Source: Larimichthys crocea | Lineage: Eukaryota > Chordata > Actinopteri > Sciaenidae | Length of the DNA: 64,000 nucleotides | NCBI RefSeq assembly: GCF_000972845.2 | Contig: NW_020853550.1 | Location: 643,501 to 707,500 of the forward strand | Reading direction: 5' to 3' | Shown: piece by piece, positions 48,263 through 60,900 of the stretch | Layout of the letters: every line of letters starts with the position of its first letter | How positions within the stretch are numbered: the first letter of the stretch is position 1 | Translations under genes and position numbers: made by a program | The notes under the pieces: generated by a model | What the model was told of the DNA's origin: nothing | Seen by the model: the letters and a program-made list of their open reading frames with translations, nothing else | The model's database searches: none

Positions 48263-50329
48263 ACCATTTCTGCTACAACCCACCACACTCCACTGACAAA
48301 ACCAATCATTTTACTTGCAGATGCAGATAATCATAAAATACACTTCAAAGAAACAAAATAAAACTAGTCTTTCCACTGTCCTCTGTTCAACAATCACTCA
48401 CTGTGATTTGGCCGAAATAAATTCATTGAGATAGATATGCAGATATTCTTGAGACGGACAAATGTACAGCATGTCCTCTCAAAGTGTTTGTTTTTTCCAC
48501 CGACAGGCTCAGATTGTTATTCTTAAGTGCAAGATATTTTTTATTTAACCAGAAACAGATGTTATGTTGCTATCATTCGCCAACAGACTCCATTCACAAA
48601 ACGTCATTTTGCCTTGCAAATCATCACAGCATTGTAACTTCATTCGTAATTCAAAATCCCAGTTAGATGAAACAGATTGCCCGTATAATCAATGACAGCA
48701 CTCACAGCAGCTCAGGGATCAGCACACATACATACACACACACACACAGAGTGTGACACATTCTTTGCTCAGGACATTATGAGTCCACTGTATCTTCACA
48801 CAGCAAATAGCTGTTTGCTGCTAAATTAATGTTCTAAATCTCATTTCACTTTAAAATTACACTAAGTAGTATCACACAGATACTTTACCATAACCCCACC
48901 ATACATATCTGCTGCTTTTGGTTGACTGTGACAGTCAACAGTTCAAGTCACAAGGATGTGGAGGTACAAATGACTGGAATAAGGTAAAATGGCTGATGGT
49001 GGGCACAGAAGCCAGGCGAGGAGAAAGCACAGAGGCTTTAAGTGCAAACATGTGCGAATAATGCATGCTGATACACCGCAGATGTGTACATATGTGTGTG
49101 TGTTTGCATCTCGAATGAGCCTAACTGCGTAAGAAAGAACTTGGAGGACAGAATGTCAGTGATAAAGTGCAGGATCTTGGATCCTGGTGAACTTCTTTCA
49201 GGCCAGAATGTAATTTTGGATTTCATTGTCCTGCACAGCCGCTTGTGAGTGATTACAGGCCTGATTGAAATGAACGCAGGCCCCTGGCTCTGTCTCAGCT
49301 TGAGGCCCACCGACATGTGAGTGCTGGCCATTTTAAACATTCACATAAAGCCTCCGATGTACCAAGAATGCACAAGTCATTATCTTAAATGCAGCAAACA
49401 CATTAAACGCAGGCTCAAGGCAGCAGCTATAACAGATCTGTGGTAACATATACACACACACACGAATGATCAAGTTATGCGATGAAAATTCCAGAGTTAT
49501 ACTTCCAACTCAAACCACTTTGTGGATTACTGTGAAAGTTCAACAGCAAGAGTGTTTTGTTTTTTGATTAGCAATTGATCATTTAATTGCAACAATTTGA
49601 AGATTCTTACTTCCTGCCACATCCAGTGTGTGTGAAGCTTTGAGAGAGATGGTTTTGAAATCTGCTACTTCCCGGCAGAATGATTGAAGGATCTGCAGCT
49701 TGATGACCGAACTGTAATATCACTTGAATTTCTTTGTAGGACTTTGTAGTTTGTGAATCGCTTGTGATTCTGCTGCCACAGTCCTGCCCTCGAAAGAAGT
49801 GATGGCTGAATGTCTGTTGAGAACACCTCAGTTTGATTTAGCTGAGGCACGCAAACACATTTTTTTAGTTTCTGAGGGAAAACAGCTTTGACGTTCCCTT
49901 CTCCACAGACCGATGCACACAGTGTTATTCATCTGTCTGCTGCTATGCAGGGGTAGGGGGCTCATTACCAATGTAATGAAGAATAAACACACAGGAAATA
50001 TGTTCATATGGTGGTAAAACTTGCACTGCACATTAGTCCGTGCAGTATTTATCACTCCAGAACTCTCATCGGTGCTGTACTATGCTACAGTGCTGATGTT
50101 GCTAACAGATTGCTACGTTTCAGCAATGTATTTGTCATAAACCTGGTAGCTGCATCTGCACGCTGACGTTTTGTCAAGCAAATACTTTTGTGCGCGTTTT
50201 TCATATGAGGCCAAGTTGTTATCGTGCAGTTGTGGAGATTCAGAAAACATCTTTCAGTTCAAACTGTGGTCAACAGCGTTTGGCTGCATTCTACTGTAAT
50301 GTGAAGGTGATCGTAAATAGGCATTAATC
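48263..50329. other. No recognisable gene
   Basis: Small CA runs near 48735 and 49450. A 100-codon minus frame (49038-49340) has no recognisable domain. Confidence 0.4.
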
Positions 50330-50673
50330 ATAGACTTTAAAAAACATGGTCACAGTGTCCGTGATGCCACCCACACATTTGTGAAGAGCTGTTGTAAAAG
50401 CTCAGTGTGGTGGCTCTGGTCTCTGCTTCTGCTGGCTCCCTTCTAATTAAATAATGGGCAAAGCTGTGGATCATTAGCAGAGCTGGGGCGGGCTGAATGA
50501 AGCCTGGTTTCTCAAAAAAGTCCACCTGTCAATCAAAGCTGCCATGCTTTTAATTTTACATAACTTCATTCCTTAATATAATTTGAACAGGCCAGTTCTA
50601 TAAAAATTCACCCTCAGTGCAGTTGTCACGAACGGGGAAATTAGTGTTAGAGAACAAAACCGTTTTTTGTATC
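50330..50673 (-). repeat. Unclassified teleost repeat (family C), copy 1
   Basis: On the minus strand it reads CTAATTTCCCCGTTCGTGAC, AACTGCACTGAGGGTGAAT, TTCAAATTATATTAAGGA, GGCAGCTTTGATTGACAGG and CCACAGCTTTGCCCATTATT, ending TTTTTTAAAGTCTATGATTA. The same order is seen at 52151-52560, 55897-56313 and 60479-60672. Confidence 0.75.
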
Positions 50674-50906
50674 TTGACACGATCGCCACGTGCATGCAAA
50701 GCCCTGCTCATGGAAATGCACGTGCATGAACAAACACATAACGATTTTATTTTAGGTCTACGTTTACACGTACGGTTAACCTTACCAAGAGTTATGCAAA
50801 CCTGTTCACATTATCTGAGAGAGAGACAGGGAGAGAAATATTCATACATTTGTAAAACATGTACTCTGCTAGTGCTGTGTTTTGATGTGAGTGCTTGTGT
50901 ATATAG

Positions 50907-50934
50907 TTTTTCTTTCTTTCTTTCTTTCTTTCTT
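50907..50934. repeat. (TTTC)n tract
   Basis: About seven tetranucleotide units. Confidence 0.95.
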
Positions 50935-51466
50935 ACAGTGCCCTGCTACACACTAGGGATGGACATTTCACTCCACCTCTGCAGGTCACTGCAGGTTACA
51001 TTGCCTTTTAAATGATGTTGAGCAGCACAAGCTGTATGTATGCATGTGTTTTCTTTAATGACTGGAGGCTCATTTCAGTCTCCATTCCAAACTCCAAAAA
51101 TATTAAAGCAACCCACTCTCAGTATTTAACAATAGGTGAAATTTCACAGTTGAATACATTTCTCTTACTTATTAATTATTAACACAGAACAAGGCTAATG
51201 TTAGCATAGTTAATAATTAATTCATAACATGACAGTGAGCGTCAGCCCCTATAGACAGTCAGCATCTCATGTTCAGTGTGAGCAGTGTGTTGGAATCTGA
51301 AATGAATGAAAACACTTCTTCTCTTCTTCTTTCTCCCTCGTCTTCTCTCAACTAAAAGCCTTGTGTATAAATAAACATTCAAAATTATTTCTGTTTTCAA
51401 TGTCCAGCACTGTATAATACATACATGGGCAGCATTGGGCTACAGCACATACTCAATAGATTAATG

Positions 51467-51565
51467 CAGGGGCGCCGTATAGGGGGGGAAGTTAGAACAA
51501 TTCCAAGGACCCACGACTGACAGGGGCCCCCAAAAAATAGGTAAACACAATAGGTAACACAATAT
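51467..51565 (+). mobile_element. Fragment of a DNA-transposon-like repeat (CAGGGGCG end)
   Basis: CAGGGGCGCCGTATAGGGGG followed by GACAGGGGCCCCCAAAAAAT resembles the left end of a teleost DNA transposon. The right end was not found. Confidence 0.4.
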
Positions 51566-52087
51566 AAAATGATTAAACCATCATCATTGAGTGTATATAT
51601 TTCAAATATAATAATGAAATTAATTATCTCTTTGTTTTTACGTGCTTTGGGCAGTAAAAGTTCAATAAAAATGGCCTTTAGCACATTTTTATGGTGGCAT
51701 CAAATAGTGAACTGCACTGCAGACTTGCATGCATGTACAAATCACCAGCAGTAAATATTGTGCTAGTACTAGTATTGAACTACAAGACGCAAAACAGTTG
51801 CAAGCCTTTAATTAGAGTTATGTAAAGCTTTTGATGGGATAGTTAGGTCTATCTATCAAGCCTTGTGTGACCTCGACATCTGAAGGCTCTTTTAATAAAC
51901 TGTCATGAAAATCCTGATAAACATTCAGACTGATCTCATATGTATGTTTGATTTCAGTCTTTACTGAGCTGCAGTCTGCTGGTAATGAAATGTGACAAAA
52001 CAAACAAGCGATGAACTCTATAATTATACAGAAATATAGAGTTATGAAATGGCATATTAACAGTGACAAGCAAACACTTTTTACACG
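51566..52087. other. No recognisable gene or repeat
   Basis: A+T-rich DNA with overlapping chance frames on both strands. Confidence 0.4.
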
Positions 52088-52120
52088 TGACTGTCACTGT
52101 AAGAAGGTTCTGGGTTCAAA
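52088..52120 (+). mobile_element. tRNA-derived SINE head fragment
   Basis: GTGACTGTCACTGTAAGAAG and GTTCTGGGTTCAAACC keep the B-box region of a common fish tRNA-like head. The rest is missing. Confidence 0.5.
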
Positions 52121-52150
52121 CCAAGTGGTAACCTCCGTTGCCTCTGTGCG

Positions 52151-52560
52151 AAATGAAGCCAATGTGATAGTGCCAAAAACTGCAGTTCCTCAATTGTCCA
52201 CTTGAGGTTGACGATAGAACGTGCTAATCTCCATAAGTCCTCATGTTAAAATGTCGAACTTCACAGCAGAAACATTTTTACAGCCTGGTACAGAAACAGT
52301 TTTGGTCTCTATAGCTAATTTTTCCATTCATGACAACTGTACTCAGGGTGAATTTTGTATGGCCACAATGATTGACAGATAGGTGCCATTACAGGTGGCT
52401 TGTTTGAGCACACAGTCTCCCTCAGGTCTGCCCATGTTTCACGTCTGCTGATTTTTAGATTAACCAGGAGATGGAAGAGACAGGATTACAAACACAGCGC
52501 TGCCCAGAGCAATAGATTTTGAGCAGCTCTTTCAGAAACCTGTGAATGACGTCATGCAGG
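52151..52560 (+). repeat. Unclassified teleost repeat (family C), copy 2
   Basis: Contains AATGTGATAGTGCCAAAAAC, CTTCACAGCAGAAACATTTT, CAGCCTGGTACAGAAACAGT, TTACAGGTGGCTTGTTTGAG and TTTTTAGATTAACCAGGAG. It matches 55897-56313 along its length but lacks the TTATATTAAG block. Confidence 0.78.
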
Positions 52561-52575
52561 CCAGCTTGGACCTCT

Positions 52576-53100
52576 CTGTGTGGAGTTTGCATGATCACAA
52601 TCCAAAAACATGCAGGTTAATTGGTAACCATTATTTGCTGTAGTTGTGAATGTGAGCGTTAATCCTTGTCGATTTCTATCTGTCAGCATACTAATTTATC
52701 CTCCTGATTTTCCCGAGAGACTCACATTTTTTATTGTGTTATCCACAGGAGTCCTGTCCATGTCGGCATCCCACATGGACACAACAAGTCAGGCAGGGCA
52801 GTAAGGCAAGTATTTGACATCAAAATGTTGCAGTGAACCTTTTATCTTATTATTTGAATTTGAATTATTACAGAATGCAGGACACAAAGTCTCAGAGACT
52901 CCAAATTTTCTTAGGAAAGAAAACCCCTTCGTTTTTATTTCTAAATCTTCCCTATTTTTGAGCTCTCAAAGTTGGCAAGAATGAGTTTCAGTCTGGTGAC
53001 CTGTCCAGGGTGGACCTCTTGCACACTGTCACCTGGAATCAGTTCCACTGCGACCTTTGAAAAGATAAGCGGTTAAAAGATAAAGGATGGATGGATTGAT
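52576..53100 (+). repeat. High-copy teleost repeat (inverse of 4641-4785), with an insertion
   Basis: The left part reads TGTGTGGAGTTTGCATGATC, CCAAAAACATGCAGGTTAAT and TGTGAATGTGAGCG. The right part resumes with CTGGTGACCTGTCCAGGGTG and ends GATAAAGGATGGATGGATTG. About 290 bp of unrelated DNA (about 52690-52980) separates them. Confidence 0.65.
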
Positions 53101-53390
53101 TACTTTCCTGGACATTGTTGTTAACGGCACATCTTTGCAAAGAATTTACAACTAAACTATCTATCCACCCACGTTCTGCTCCAGCAGGTCAAGCAGATGT
53201 ATTCTCTTCAGCACTGTTGTCCAGCTCCCAAGGTATTCCCAACGGTACAGAGCCAAAATTACTGCTGACGGTGCACCAGTCCACCCGATGATCTCACGCT
53301 CCATATTACCAAAACTGAACTAATAGACTATAAACACCCCAATTACATTCCACGTAATACATGACTTCATTCTTCTACTGTCTGATGAGG

Positions 53391-53416
53391 TTTTTTTTTT
53401 TTTTTTTTTTTTTTTT
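53391..53416. repeat. 26-base poly(T) run
   Basis: An uninterrupted T-run; on the minus strand a poly(A), possibly the tail of a lost retroposon. No body is recognisable next to it. Confidence 0.95.
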
Positions 53417-55189
53417 GCACCTCTTTATTCACTTACGTGTGCTGGCCCAGTGAATTCTCATCAGACTGAAGGGAACAGAGCAGGATCTGTGTTTCTGTGT
53501 GAGCTGCCTGCACAAAGCCGAAGGTTTCATCTAATAAACTGTCACCCAAATACCTCCTATTATTTCTGCCTGCATGATCCTTTGAAGCATTTTCACATTT
53601 TCACTAGAAATTGTAAATCAAGATGTTTTCTGCATAGTTTGGCTGCAACCACCTTTGTCGCAACATTTAAATGGATTCACAGACATTGTGTTGAAACAGA
53701 GACAAGCACTGAATCATTCCCCCAGATGACACATCAGACTGGGTGAAGGCAGGTGGGTCAGTCTGCACAGAGGACAGGTAACTAATAGCAGAGGCCAGAC
53801 CTAACGCACAGCTCAGATATGTGAAATAGGAAGCCGTGGCAGTGTTAGCCTGCTCAGTATTCACATCCACATGATGCAGCATACCTCCAGCACATGGCTG
53901 CCTGTGCCGAGGTGCCATAAATCCACCAGCCTGCTTTCATCTAAGCGCAGAGCTAAATTGACAACAAATGTTGTCCCTCTTTTCCTCTGCCTCATCGAGG
54001 TTCTGACAAAGTGCTTCCAGAGAGGAGCTGCAAACAGCTTCATGTCCTGAAGGCTCATATTTATGTGCAGAGATGTTAAATGAACTCACGTCTGTTTGGA
54101 CCCATAAGGCCCTTCACTCTCATGCTGGATTCTACAGGCTAAGCAGTTGAGGGTTTGTATTTCTGCCCAGCAACTAATGTGCTGGTGTTGATTTACAAGA
54201 CGGCCCTGCATGCTTTCCTCACACAAACACACAGGTAACCCACAGTTTGCACAAAGTCTATTCTACCCCACTTCAAATTACATTCTTCATCCTGAGACCC
54301 ATTTTAGATCTTTTTTAGAACAGACAGGAGTCATGATACATGTCATCCCAATAATAAACACGTACTAAGAGTGTGGTTGGAGTATTGGGTCACAAAACAA
54401 GCCCCAGGTGAATTGGAGAAACATCTCTGGTTAAATCTGGAGCGTGGAAAGTGAGGTTGGTTTCATGGGTTCTGCAAAGCAAATAAACAGTAAAAACACA
54501 TCACAGCAGCGAGGCTCGATTCGGTGCATTTTTCAGACAACTTTCCAATCCAAAAACTGCACTAAGCAAAGCCTGCGTCCACAGATATGTGGACTGAAAT
54601 CATCCAGCAGCTGACCGCAGTCCAACCGTGTTATTTAAGGCTTTGTAAACTCCCGGCGTCCAACCAGGGCATGTGGTACATCATTTATTAAGCTGTTTTC
54701 TCAGTGTGTCAACACTAAACACAGAATGGGCATTTATGATAACCTGATGGATGTCACTGCATTTAAATCACATGAAACAACACAGCACATGATATAGCGT
54801 GAGAATAGTTAGAATACAGGACCCTTATTTTAAGACATACAGAGGTAAGAATAGATGGAGCTGATGACCATGTGAGCATAAAAAGATAAGTGCTAAGCTT
54901 AGCTAAGCTACGATGAAGTGAGGATGGCATGAAGTGGGATGAACTATTAAGATAAAATAAGACATAGAACATAAGGAAAAAGTAGCTAGTTTGACCTCTG
55001 ACCTTGGAGAAGAGCTCACCAGCTCGTCCTCACAACACAGTGAGGTACTTTCTGGTGTGACAAACACTGTATTTTGTTTGAAGATACACAGATTTCTAGA
55101 GGGAGAGCTGGAAATATCTAACCTTTATGGAAGAATTTTTTTCTTCACCTCAAAACAGATGTTTTTGTCTGACTTCTGCTGGTGTATAG
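53417..55189. other. No recognisable gene
   Basis: Open frames at 53450-53746 and 53667-54058 lack recognisable domains. Nothing else stands out. Confidence 0.4.
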
Positions 55190-55248
<59 letters not shown>

Positions 55249-55262
55249 GCAAGCAAGCAAGC
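55190..55262. repeat. (CA)n tract followed by (AAGC)n
   Basis: About 28 CA units, then about four AAGC units. Imperfect CA repeats follow at 55319-55357. Frames through it are artefacts. Confidence 0.96.
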
Positions 55263-55896
55263 ATAATGCTGATTAGGAGAGACCCCCACGTTGGTTGATA
55301 GTACTGCAGCCAAAGTCCAAACACACACGCACACGCACACATACACACACACACATATGCATACTCATATACAGCGCCTCACAAAAGACTTAATTTTCCA
55401 CCAAAACACAGTGTTCTCCTGCCAGCCAGTGAGAGGAGCAGGAGGAGAAGAAAAAGCCAAGAACACTTTGTCCAGACTGCTACGCTTTCCTCCACTTCAG
55501 CACTGAAACAAGTCAGCAGCTTCTCTGGGTTTAGCGCTAAGCTGCTGGTGGCACACTGTCTACTGCTGAGGTCTGCTGCTGTTTGACACTAAACAACTGC
55601 TGCTCTGCCAGGGAACTTCATTTAATTGGCCATATTGCTAAGAAATCAATATTTTCCTGTAGTTGCTGGTTACTACTGTACCATGTTAGTGTACATGGTA
55701 CCATACACATTTACATCAGACTAGCCGGGTCATCTTACTCCCAGGAAATATTGAAAAGTCACCGCTGTACAAGTTTGAACACCTGAGGCTGACAGTTGAC
55801 TTTTGGCATCATCTGGACCCAAAATCAAAAATCAGGAAACTGACTGAAATGTACAAAGGAATGTACCTGGTTTTCAGCAAGCAACCTCCATGGCTG

Positions 55897-56313
55897 TGAA
55901 ATGAAACCAACACTATAGTGCCAAAATCAGCAGTTCCTCAAACTTTCACTCAAGGCTGTCCAACTTCACAGCAGAAATAAACATGTTTACAGCCTGGTAC
56001 AACAGTTTTGGTCTCTGTAGCTAATTTCCCCGTTCATGACAACTGTACTGAGGGTAAATTTATATACAGCTCACCTGTTCAGATTATATTAAGACTTAAA
56101 GTTATGCAGAATTAACAGCATGGCTGCTTTGATTGACAGGTGGGTGTGGTTACAGGTGGCTTGTTTGAGCAACCAGGCATCATGTGCCAATGATCCACAT
56201 CTTTGCCAATTTTTAGATTAGCCAGGAGGTGGCCAGAGCCAGAGATATATCTTCAGAAACTTATGGGTGATGTCACAGGTACGCTGTTGATTCTTTATAC
56301 AGTCATTGGTTTT
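55897..56313 (+). repeat. Unclassified teleost repeat (family C), copy 3, most complete
   Basis: Reads from AATGAAACCAACACTATAGT through CTTCACAGCAGAAATAAACA, GTTCATGACAACTGTACTGA, CCTGTTCAGATTATATTAAG and TTGATTGACAGGTGGGTGTG to ATTCTTTATACAGTCATTGG. It can serve as the local reference for the family. Confidence 0.8.
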
Positions 56314-56459
56314 AGCAAATGCTAGCCATCATAAGCTACAGGTCTGCCAAGTAAGACTGTAACAACGAAAGCCATGAATGTTTAATCAAACAAGAGTGAA
56401 GCTGAACTACAGTGAGCAAGAAACACACAAACTACTGAGAAACAGTGGTTCAACATGAT

Positions 56460-56487
56460 GAAAATTTTTTACACACTGGACCTTTAA
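56460..56487. mobile_element. TTAA-type element end
   Basis: TTTTTACACACTGGACCTTTAA matches the right end of the TTAA-ended family (compare CACACTGGATCTTTAA at 58638-58653). The left part is not recognisable. Confidence 0.45.
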
Positions 56488-57687
56488 AGTGCCTGAATAA
56501 CATGCATGACAGCTGTCATAAACGTTTGCAAGCTTGGCTTGCTAGTATTCACTTTTGGAGTGGAACAGCATGATGGCCTCTTCCAAATATTGGCTGGTGT
56601 AATGGTACTGACAGCTTAAGTAATTATATTAGAAATGGATGACAGAAGTTGACAGCACATTTTATAACAAAAACAGGCAATGTCAAATGTCATTTCTTCA
56701 AAATATGCACAATATGATTATGATTAAAATGTACATTACTATGCACAACAGTTTTAATCTAACACTTTGAAGACCAAGTGACAAGTTAATTGCTTTTGGT
56801 TTTAGAGGCAGTTATTCCTGCAAATAATCAGGAATAACTACATTTTTTTGAAAACCTCCAAAACACATTGGCTTTTTTTACTGTCAGTTTGACTAATCAT
56901 GTTTGGATTGCACGCAGTGGTGGACACGTGTTTGCTCAGTGACACAGTGTGGCTTTACACAGGTTGTAAATAGAAACAAATAATTTGTACAGTAAATTTA
57001 GTTCCCTAACTGACCCAGTTGTTTGAGCAGCCTTGCTCTCTGATTCCTGACATGATTATGGGACACAGTGACAGCTCACTTCAGACAGAGCTCCACTTTG
57101 AGGCAAGAGTGAGCTTTATTGCAACATGCACAGACTGAGGGAGGGAATGATGATAGGATGGGAAGTATTTTTATCACTGTCCCTAAGCAGCGCAAAGGCT
57201 GAGCGTTTCATCAGCAGTTATCATGCGAGCCAGGAATGCTTGGCTGCTGTTTCTATAGCAGGCCTCTGGAGAGAGCAGGGCTTGGTTCGGGCTGCGGCTG
57301 ACAGCTCGACATCCTCCGCACAGTTTCAGCGGAAAGAATGAGAGAAAGGGGAGGATACAGCAAGGAGACATGAATCAGACTGAAACAATTTCTGAGAGAG
57401 AAGCTGATAACATCTGCTGATTGAGGAGACCCAGTGTATCCTACCTGGGAAGTCAACCCATGTTGCAAACTAATGTTCAAAAGAATGCAACAACAAAACT
57501 GCCAAAACTTTGTAGTTTGCTCCTTTGTGGAGAACAGCAGCTGCAGTCAGTTTAGATTCACAGAGGTGCAGAATACAGAGCCATAAAAAGTAACAATATA
57601 TCCATAGAAACTTTATCAAAATATAGGTAAATAAATAAATTGGGACTTGCTTTAAGTGCCTCAAATCCAAATTTACTGCAGCCACCA
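56488..57687. other. No recognisable gene
   Basis: Overlapping chance frames at 57126-57480 on both strands. No motif was recognised. Confidence 0.4.
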
Positions 57688-58096
57688 ATAGACTATATAA
57701 AGTAGTGGATATCACTGATGTCAGGTGCCATTGGTTTGTGGACTACCAATCTGAACCTCAAGTTTGGAATTACGCAGGTCACCATCTAATTTTTTTGTGC
57801 CCACATTTGGACAATCGGGTGGAGTTACTATAAATATGCATTGCCTGTATTTTGATTGAGGTCACAATGGCAGTGATTTTACTATTTTACTGTAAAAAAG
57901 GGATTTTTAATTTTCCAAATGAACCTCATTCTGTATAGAAGACTTTAAACTAAAGATTAAGACCATAAATACGTTAGAAAACTATTTACTCAGGTAATAA
58001 ATCAAGAGAGAAGTAGGATAGAGACTACATACAATCTGACTTCCAACCAGTGCAGTCGCCCCCTGTTGGCCGTTAGAAATGATGTAGGCATAAGGC
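57688..58096 (+). repeat. Unclassified teleost repeat (family D)
   Basis: Begins GACTATATAAAGTAGTGGAT and TGCCATTGGTTTGTGGACTA, continues with CCACATTTGGACAATCGGGT, and ends near CAGTCGCCCCCTGTTGGCCG. I know this order from teleost repeats; its class is uncertain. Confidence 0.55.
58053..58072 (-). promoter_or_regulatory. CTCF-like motif inside a repeat
   Basis: GCAGTCGCCCCCTGTTGGCC fits the reverse complement of the vertebrate CTCF core (CCASYAGRKGGC) at all but about one core position. Occupancy cannot be judged from sequence. Confidence 0.4.
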
Positions 58097-58478
58097 ATTT
58101 CTATAATTTTTTATATGACTTTCAAGGATGATTTATGGATTACCCAATGTCTCCAGCCTGATGGAGGATGGATATTTTGCATTAATGGTCAGAGGAATCT
58201 GGAGAACATATCCCCCTCTCAGTTTATGGATGGACTTTTGGCATTGACAGTGACATGAATGCCCTTATGAAAGTGAGTCCCACTGAGATGCTTCTGGTGG
58301 TCCATCTGACCCTCTGTCCATCCTCCTCCTCACTGATAAGACGTTCTGCTCCATGTAGGAGGGTCCTTACCACTGATCTTTTGTGCTGAGATCTCAGTGT
58401 TGTTCTATATTGATAGACTGTTTTAGTTTTTGGTGAAAGCCCCAACGAATGACGTTGATGATGATGCACCAAAGTGCC

Positions 58479-58653
58479 TTGAAGGTCCAGTTTGCAGGAC
58501 TTAGTGACATCTACTGGGGAGGTTGTAGTCTGTAACCAACTTAATACCCATCGCCTCACTTTAAACCTACAGCTGTGAAACTGAATGAAAACATAGTTAT
58601 GAATATATTCCATTCAAACAGAGCCCTCTAAATCTGACACACTGGATCTTTAA
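58479..58653. mobile_element. TTAA-ended miniature element, both ends present
   Basis: The left end is TTGAAGGTCCAGTTTGCAGG and the right end CTGACACACTGGATCTTTAA, imperfect inverted repeats beginning at TTAA-like tetranucleotides (TTGA, TTAA). The inside has GACATCTACTGGGGAGGTTG and ACATAGTTATGAATATATTC, matching the family seen at 39-180. The 129-codon minus frame across it is non-coding. Confidence 0.65.
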
Positions 58654-60478
58654 AGTTTGAGAATGCCTGTTCCCATGAGATAGTCTGAGAGCTGTATGAA
58701 ATAAAACCCTGATTGCCTTGGGTGAGAATTTAATTCATTAACTGTAAGTAGCTCAGATAGCTATGAAAAATATTGTTACTATATTATTGTTTACATTATA
58801 AGCATATATTTTTCTAATAATAATTTGGTTATGAGTGCCTCAGGTGAGGTGGATCAAACTCTGTTTTCCATTCAGTGATACAGAGCTCTTGAAAGGGAAA
58901 AGAATAAATCTGCAGCACAGAGGAGCTCCCATCAGGGGCTTAGAGATGTCACTGAATCGTGCTTAATTAGAAGACGTTGTTTCAATGAAGTAGCACAAAA
59001 TACATGGTGTGTGATGGTGGTGCGGTTCTAAGCGATCCGTGTTTTTTGTGAATATATTTATCTTTCATGTATCATAGAAAAACACTGATCAAATATTACA
59101 GCACCTATTGAAATAAACACCACTTTCTATATTACAACATATTTTATAACATCTTTCCCATTGCTGTGTCTGGTGTAATTCCTGCCTGCTTGTCTGCTCA
59201 CAGTCTTAAAGATGTTCTGCATGCAGGAGATATTCCTCCAATACATTTCTCCTCCTCAGATTCAAGGACTAATGGTTTTCTTTGGCTCAGTCCAGTAGCA
59301 ATAAGTGAATTGTCTCTGGCATGACTATCCTCGGCCCCCTCTCCCAAAAAAAAAACAGTCGACGTAAGATGTTTCTGATTTATTTTGCACTCTAAAATAA
59401 GTACTGCTGTTCCAGACACTTTGCTTAACCTTGCTTTCTCTGACTGCCTCTTGAAAGAGCCTAACTTTAGATTATGTAAGTGCTGCTTGTCACCAGGTAA
59501 GAATACAGGTAATGTATCCTCTTAATTACTAACAGCTGAATATAGCACATGCATAACCAGTTTCTTTAGTCTTAACCACCTGCATGGTGTGACAGAGGGG
59601 ATTTATAGTGTAGCAGAGACAATGAGACCAAACAGCTGGGAAGGCTTTTCACTGTGACACAGTGGGAGCGCTGGGAAGGGAAACACCTGCTCGGTAATGG
59701 AGGAGAGACTGTGGATCAGTTATATTACATGGAGGCTGCCAAAAAGGTGGCTGACGCACGTGTCCACTGTGTCTGAACACCTCGCCCCTCAGTGACTGGT
59801 TTGGGCTACAATGTGGGAATGTGTGCGTAAGTTTGTGAGCTGGGAACAATTCAACCAGTTATGAGGCCATTACAAAGAAAAGGAGCAGCTTCTACACCTG
59901 CATAATACATTAACATTGGTGGGAAAGAGAGAGCACTGGAGAGTTTTCTCTTCGTAGCAGAAGGTGGAGTGCAGAGTCCAGCCGAGAGGGAGTGGCAGAT
60001 CATTAAGCGACTGGGGTTAAAGAAAAATGTGGCTTTAATTTTGAAAACATTATACACTGTAGTCTTATTTGAAACCCTTCAAATCAACCCTGTTTACTGC
60101 AAATTATGCTCACCTGCAACTCATTTGGATTGGAAAATTCTGTTCACTGGATACATTCAGTGCCACTACAGGAAATATGATGTGATGTTGTACTGTGAAG
60201 AGGAAGTATAAAAAGTGTTTGTCTTTGACATGAGCCACCCAAAATTTCTTTTCATTTTTTATTAATAGACACCCGTTGACCTCAATATAACTCTGACTAA
60301 AGTGGTTTTGTTACAACGATGCACTGTAACGTCACTTTGGTTAAACGTTTCTGTTTTTCAGTGACTCATTTCTAAGTTTGTCAGTTTTCTGTAAAGCAGA
60401 CATACAATTTTCTAGCAATTGCATAATTTCAAGTCTTGGGACTGGCTTACTTCATCAGTGTGTTCAGAACACTGACAA
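58654..60478. other. No recognisable gene
   Basis: Only short frames without domains. A 9-10 base A-run lies near 59347. Confidence 0.4.
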
Positions 60479-60672
60479 TATAAAGAATGGACAGTGTACC
60501 TGTGACGTCACCCACAGGTTTCCTGCAAAGTCATTTGAACAGGTGAGTTGTATATATATTCACCCTCAGTACAGTTGTCATGAACGGGGAAATTAGCTAT
60601 AGAGACCAAAACTGTTTTTTGTACCAGGCTGTAAACATGTTTATTTCTGCTGTGAAGCTGGACATTTGAACA
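60479..60672 (-). repeat. Unclassified teleost repeat (family C), copy 4, internally deleted
   Basis: On the minus strand: CAGCAGAAATAAACATGTTT, ACAGCCTGGTACAAAAAACA, AATTTCCCCGTTCATGACAA, then a jump to CCTGTGGGTGACGTCACAGG. The middle third of the family is missing. Confidence 0.72.
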
Positions 60673-60900
60673 TGGGGACAGTCAGAATGACTCAAGTTTG
60701 CATGCTAATACAGATGCAAACACTCAAGTGTTCAGGTAAAGAAATACGTTATATAACACTTGCTCATCAATCATGTTGTTTGTTAAAGATTACATCAGCT
60801 TTGACCAGGTTGTTTGCAGATGGTGGTTTGCAGTGCATATTTTGGTATGTTCTCCTCAACCCATCTACAACATCAATGTACCAGTGTATTTATACATAGA

